In this document: in pieces, positions 5,686 to 7,023 of the stretch
Numbering within the stretch: the first letter of the stretch is position 1
Layout of the letters: every line of letters begins with the position of its first letter
Assembly (NCBI GenBank): GCA_039029915.1
Contig: JBCCFD010000423.1
Location: forward strand, 1-7,023
Length of the DNA stretch: 7,023 bases
Direction of reading: 5' to 3'
From: QQUD01 sp039029915
Lineage (GTDB): Bacteria > Chloroflexota > Anaerolineae > Promineifilales > Promineifilaceae
The notes under the pieces: generated by a model
The model's database searches: none
What the model was told of the DNA's origin: nothing
What the model saw: the letters and a program-made list of their open reading frames with translations, nothing else
Translations under genes and position numbers: made by a program

Positions 5686-6933
5686 TTAAAACTTCATTGG
5701 TCCAAAATAATCTTCGATTGTTTCAGGGCGACGGATTTCTACAATAGTGCCATTTTCTTTCAGTAATAGTTCGCCAGAGCGCAGTTTTCCATTGTAATTG
5801 AATCCCATAGCGTGACCGTGCGCACCCGTGTCGTGAATAGCAATGATGTCCTCAACATCTAGGTGTGGGAGCAAGCGGTTAATAGCGAATTTATCGTTGT
5901 TTTCGCATAGAGAGCCTGTGACATCGACCTCATCCTGTGGTTTTACCCCTTCCTTGCCAAAAATTGAAATATGATGGTAGGCTCCATAAAGAGCGGGGCG
6001 CATGAGATGGTTCATATTCGCATCAAGCCCAATGTACGTTTTGTAGCTTTGCTTGACGTGTTGAACCTTGGAGATGAGCAGACCAAAAGGACCCGTTATA
6101 AATCGCCCACATTCCATAAACAAACGCAGGTCAGGTAAGCCATTGGCAACGATAATTTGTCGGTACGCTTGCTGAATGCCGTGACTGACTTGCTGCAGAT
6201 CAACGGCCGTTTCGTCCGGTCGATAGGGGATGCCCAGCCCGCCCCCTAAATTTACAAACTCGAAGTGAATGCCTAATTGAGACGATAGCTCAGCGATAAG
6301 TTCAAAAAGCAAAACGGCCGTTTCTACAAAGTAAGCGTGATTGAGCTCGTTTGATGCCACCATGGTGTGTAGACCAAACCGAGTAATGCCTTTGTCTTTT
6401 GCGAGGCGGTATCCTTCAAATAGCTGGCCTTTGGTTATGCCAAATTTTGATTCTTGGGGATGGCCAATAATGGTATTCCCGGATTTAAGCGTGCCTGGGT
6501 TGTATCTGAAGCTAATCACATCAGGTAAGCTTGCATGTTGCTCTAAATAGGTGAGATGATTGAGATCGTCTAAATTGATGATCACATTCATCTCTCGTGC
6601 TTTTTTGAATGCCACAACGGCCGTATTGTTTGAGGTAAACATGATCTGCTCCCCGCTAATCCCAAGCTTTTCCATGAGCGCTAATTCAGTGAGTGATGAG
6701 CAATCAAACCCTGAGTCTTCAGCCTGCAAAATGCGCAATATAGCTGGGGTTGGCGTCGCTTTGACGGCAAAATAGTTTTTGAATCCGGTATTCCAGCGGA
6801 AGGCATCATTAAAGGCGGCCATATTGGCTTGGATTCCTTTGGCATCATAAATGTGAAAAGGAGTGGGATACTGCGCCATGATGCTTAAGGCTTGCTCATG
6901 AGTGAGAAACGGCCGTTTATTCATCGTCGTCAC
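5686..6933 (-). CDS. lysA: Diaminopimelate decarboxylase (PLP, fold type III)
   Basis: 415 residues, the usual LysA length. The enzyme decarboxylates meso-diaminopimelate to L-lysine, the last step of lysine synthesis, in the cytoplasm. Visible motifs: 'YFAVKAT' (54-60) with the PLP lysine K58; 'HTMVASNE' (189-196), where other LysA proteins have H-x-G-S-Q; the phosphate loop 'NLGGGLGIPY' (228-237); 'ECGR' (274-277) in place of the common EPGR; 'LMRPALYGAYHHI' (310-322); 'GSLCENNDKFA' (340-350), with C343 from the partner subunit site; and 'HDTGAHGHAMGFNYNGKLRS' (367-386). The set fits a LysA clade with E-x-G-R and A-S-N motifs. The start GTG at 6933 overlaps the TGA of the upstream methyltransferase as GTGA; ATG at 6924 is an alternative three codons in. 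Four ACGGCCGT palindromes lie within the gene. Confidence 0.9.
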   Translation of the reverse strand: MTTMNKRPFLTHEQALSIMAQYPTPFHIYDAKGIQANMAAFNDAFRWNTGFKNYFAVKATPTPAILRILQAEDSGFDCSSLTELALMEKLGISGEQIMFTSNNTAVVAFKKAREMNVIINLDDLNHLTYLEQHASLPDVISFRYNPGTLKSGNTIIGHPQESKFGITKGQLFEGYRLAKDKGITRFGLHTMVASNELNHAYFVETAVLLFELIAELSSQLGIHFEFVNLGGGLGIPYRPDETAVDLQQVSHGIQQAYRQIIVANGLPDLRLFMECGRFITGPFGLLISKVQHVKQSYKTYIGLDANMNHLMRPALYGAYHHISIFGKEGVKPQDEVDVTGSLCENNDKFAINRLLPHLDVEDIIAIHDTGAHGHAMGFNYNGKLRSGELLLKENGTIVEIRRPETIEDYFGPMKF

Positions 6934-7022
6934 TTAATGGCCCCAAAAGCAGCGAAGGCTGAATTTTTATGTAAGAGTTCTACCTGCGAAAACCCAACCT
7001 GTTTAAGTAGATCAAGCTGATA
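6930..7022 (-). CDS. C-terminus of a probable class I SAM-dependent methyltransferase, 5' end beyond the right edge
   Basis: The minus strand has an open frame of 30 codons ending in TGA (6930-6932) and entering from the right edge. The last residues, 'LDLLKQVGFSQVELLHKNSA' then 'FAAFGAIK', resemble the end of many class I methyltransferases, where a late helix (L-x-x-G-F) is followed by a beta strand (V-x-x-L-x-K) and a final 'FAVFGG'-type strand. The SAM-binding motifs would be outside the window, so the call rests on this tail only. Its TGA overlaps the GTG of lysA by 4 bp (6930-6933), a typical translationally coupled pair. The substrate is unknown. Confidence 0.6.
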   Translation of the reverse strand, partial: YQLDLLKQVGFSQVELLHKNSAFAAFGAIK

Positions 7023-7023
7023 G

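Larger units (their letters stand above)
114..6916. repeat. Dispersed highly iterated palindrome ACGGCCGT (12 copies)
   Basis: Exact 8-mers at 114-121, 235-242, 1248-1255, 1740-1747, 2166-2173, 4207-4214, 4737-4744, 5055-5062, 6203-6210, 6314-6321, 6617-6624 and 6909-6916. Six are extended to the full palindrome AACGGCCGTT (234-243, 4736-4745, 5054-5063, 6202-6211, 6313-6322, 6908-6917). Every copy lies in a coding sequence, none between genes. In the frame of the host gene, seven copies encode Thr-Ala-Val, three Arg-Pro-Phe and two Gly-Arg. The pattern resembles the HIP1 palindrome (GCGATCGC) of cyanobacteria in kind, not in sequence. Confidence 0.9.

Noticed and set aside
6341..6775. Two plus-strand frames of about 70 codons
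   Set aside because: Antisense to lysA; no motif or ribosome-binding site.
1..7023. CRISPR array, defence system, prophage or integron
   Set aside because: No regularly spaced direct repeats, no cas, nuclease, integrase or transposase gene, and no tRNA-like attachment site are visible.

Overview
The window holds eight protein-coding genes, two of them cut by the window edges, plus several non-coding repeats. It looks like an ordinary bacterial chromosome of moderate GC with well-spaced, housekeeping-type genes. There is no phage, plasmid or insertion-sequence gene, no CRISPR array and no RNA gene that I can see. Several genes have good Shine-Dalgarno sites (GGAG, AAGGA, GAGGAG, AAGGAG). The most distinctive genomic trait is a highly iterated palindrome, ACGGCCGT, usually as AACGGCCGTT. 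It occurs 12 times in 7 kb, against roughly 0.1 expected by chance. With the gene content, this makes me lean towards an uncultured Chloroflexota (Anaerolineae-like) genome, but that is a low-confidence guess from memory, not a demonstrated assignment.

Layout: (1) Positions 1-671, minus strand: the N-terminal two thirds or so of a membrane-anchored molybdopterin oxidoreductase, open at the left edge. (2) 785-2280, minus: a two-gene unit, a CdsA-like membrane protein followed 17 bp later by a PlsC-type acyltransferase. Both belong to phospholipid-synthesis families, but the CdsA-like protein has lost the acidic residues of its signature. (3) 2510-3475, minus: a CE7 carbohydrate/cephalosporin-C deacetylase with an intact catalytic triad. 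(4) 3476-3899: a 424-bp divergent intergenic region with a decayed repeat copy, two large inverted repeats and the start signals of the next gene. (5) 3900-5171, plus: a DinB-fold protein and an HD-domain predicted hydrolase, separated by a long inverted repeat. (6) 5166-5540, minus: a small VOC (glyoxalase/bleomycin-resistance fold) protein that overlaps the HD gene tail to tail by 6 bp. (7) 5568-5648: a MITE-like hairpin. (8) 5686-6933, minus: diaminopimelate decarboxylase (LysA), whose GTG start overlaps by 4 bp the stop of a probable SAM-dependent methyltransferase entering from the right edge.

The genes do not form one pathway. The supportable functional units are the cdsA-like/plsC pair (membrane lipid) and the methyltransferase/lysA pair (translationally coupled). 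The observations most worth following are: the iterated palindrome, which falls only in coding sequence and mostly in one reading frame; an internal Tat-like signal in the molybdoenzyme, suggesting mixed Sec/Tat assembly of a cytochrome b-molybdenum fusion; the apparent CdsA pseudoenzyme; and the MITE-like element with a second, degraded copy nearby.
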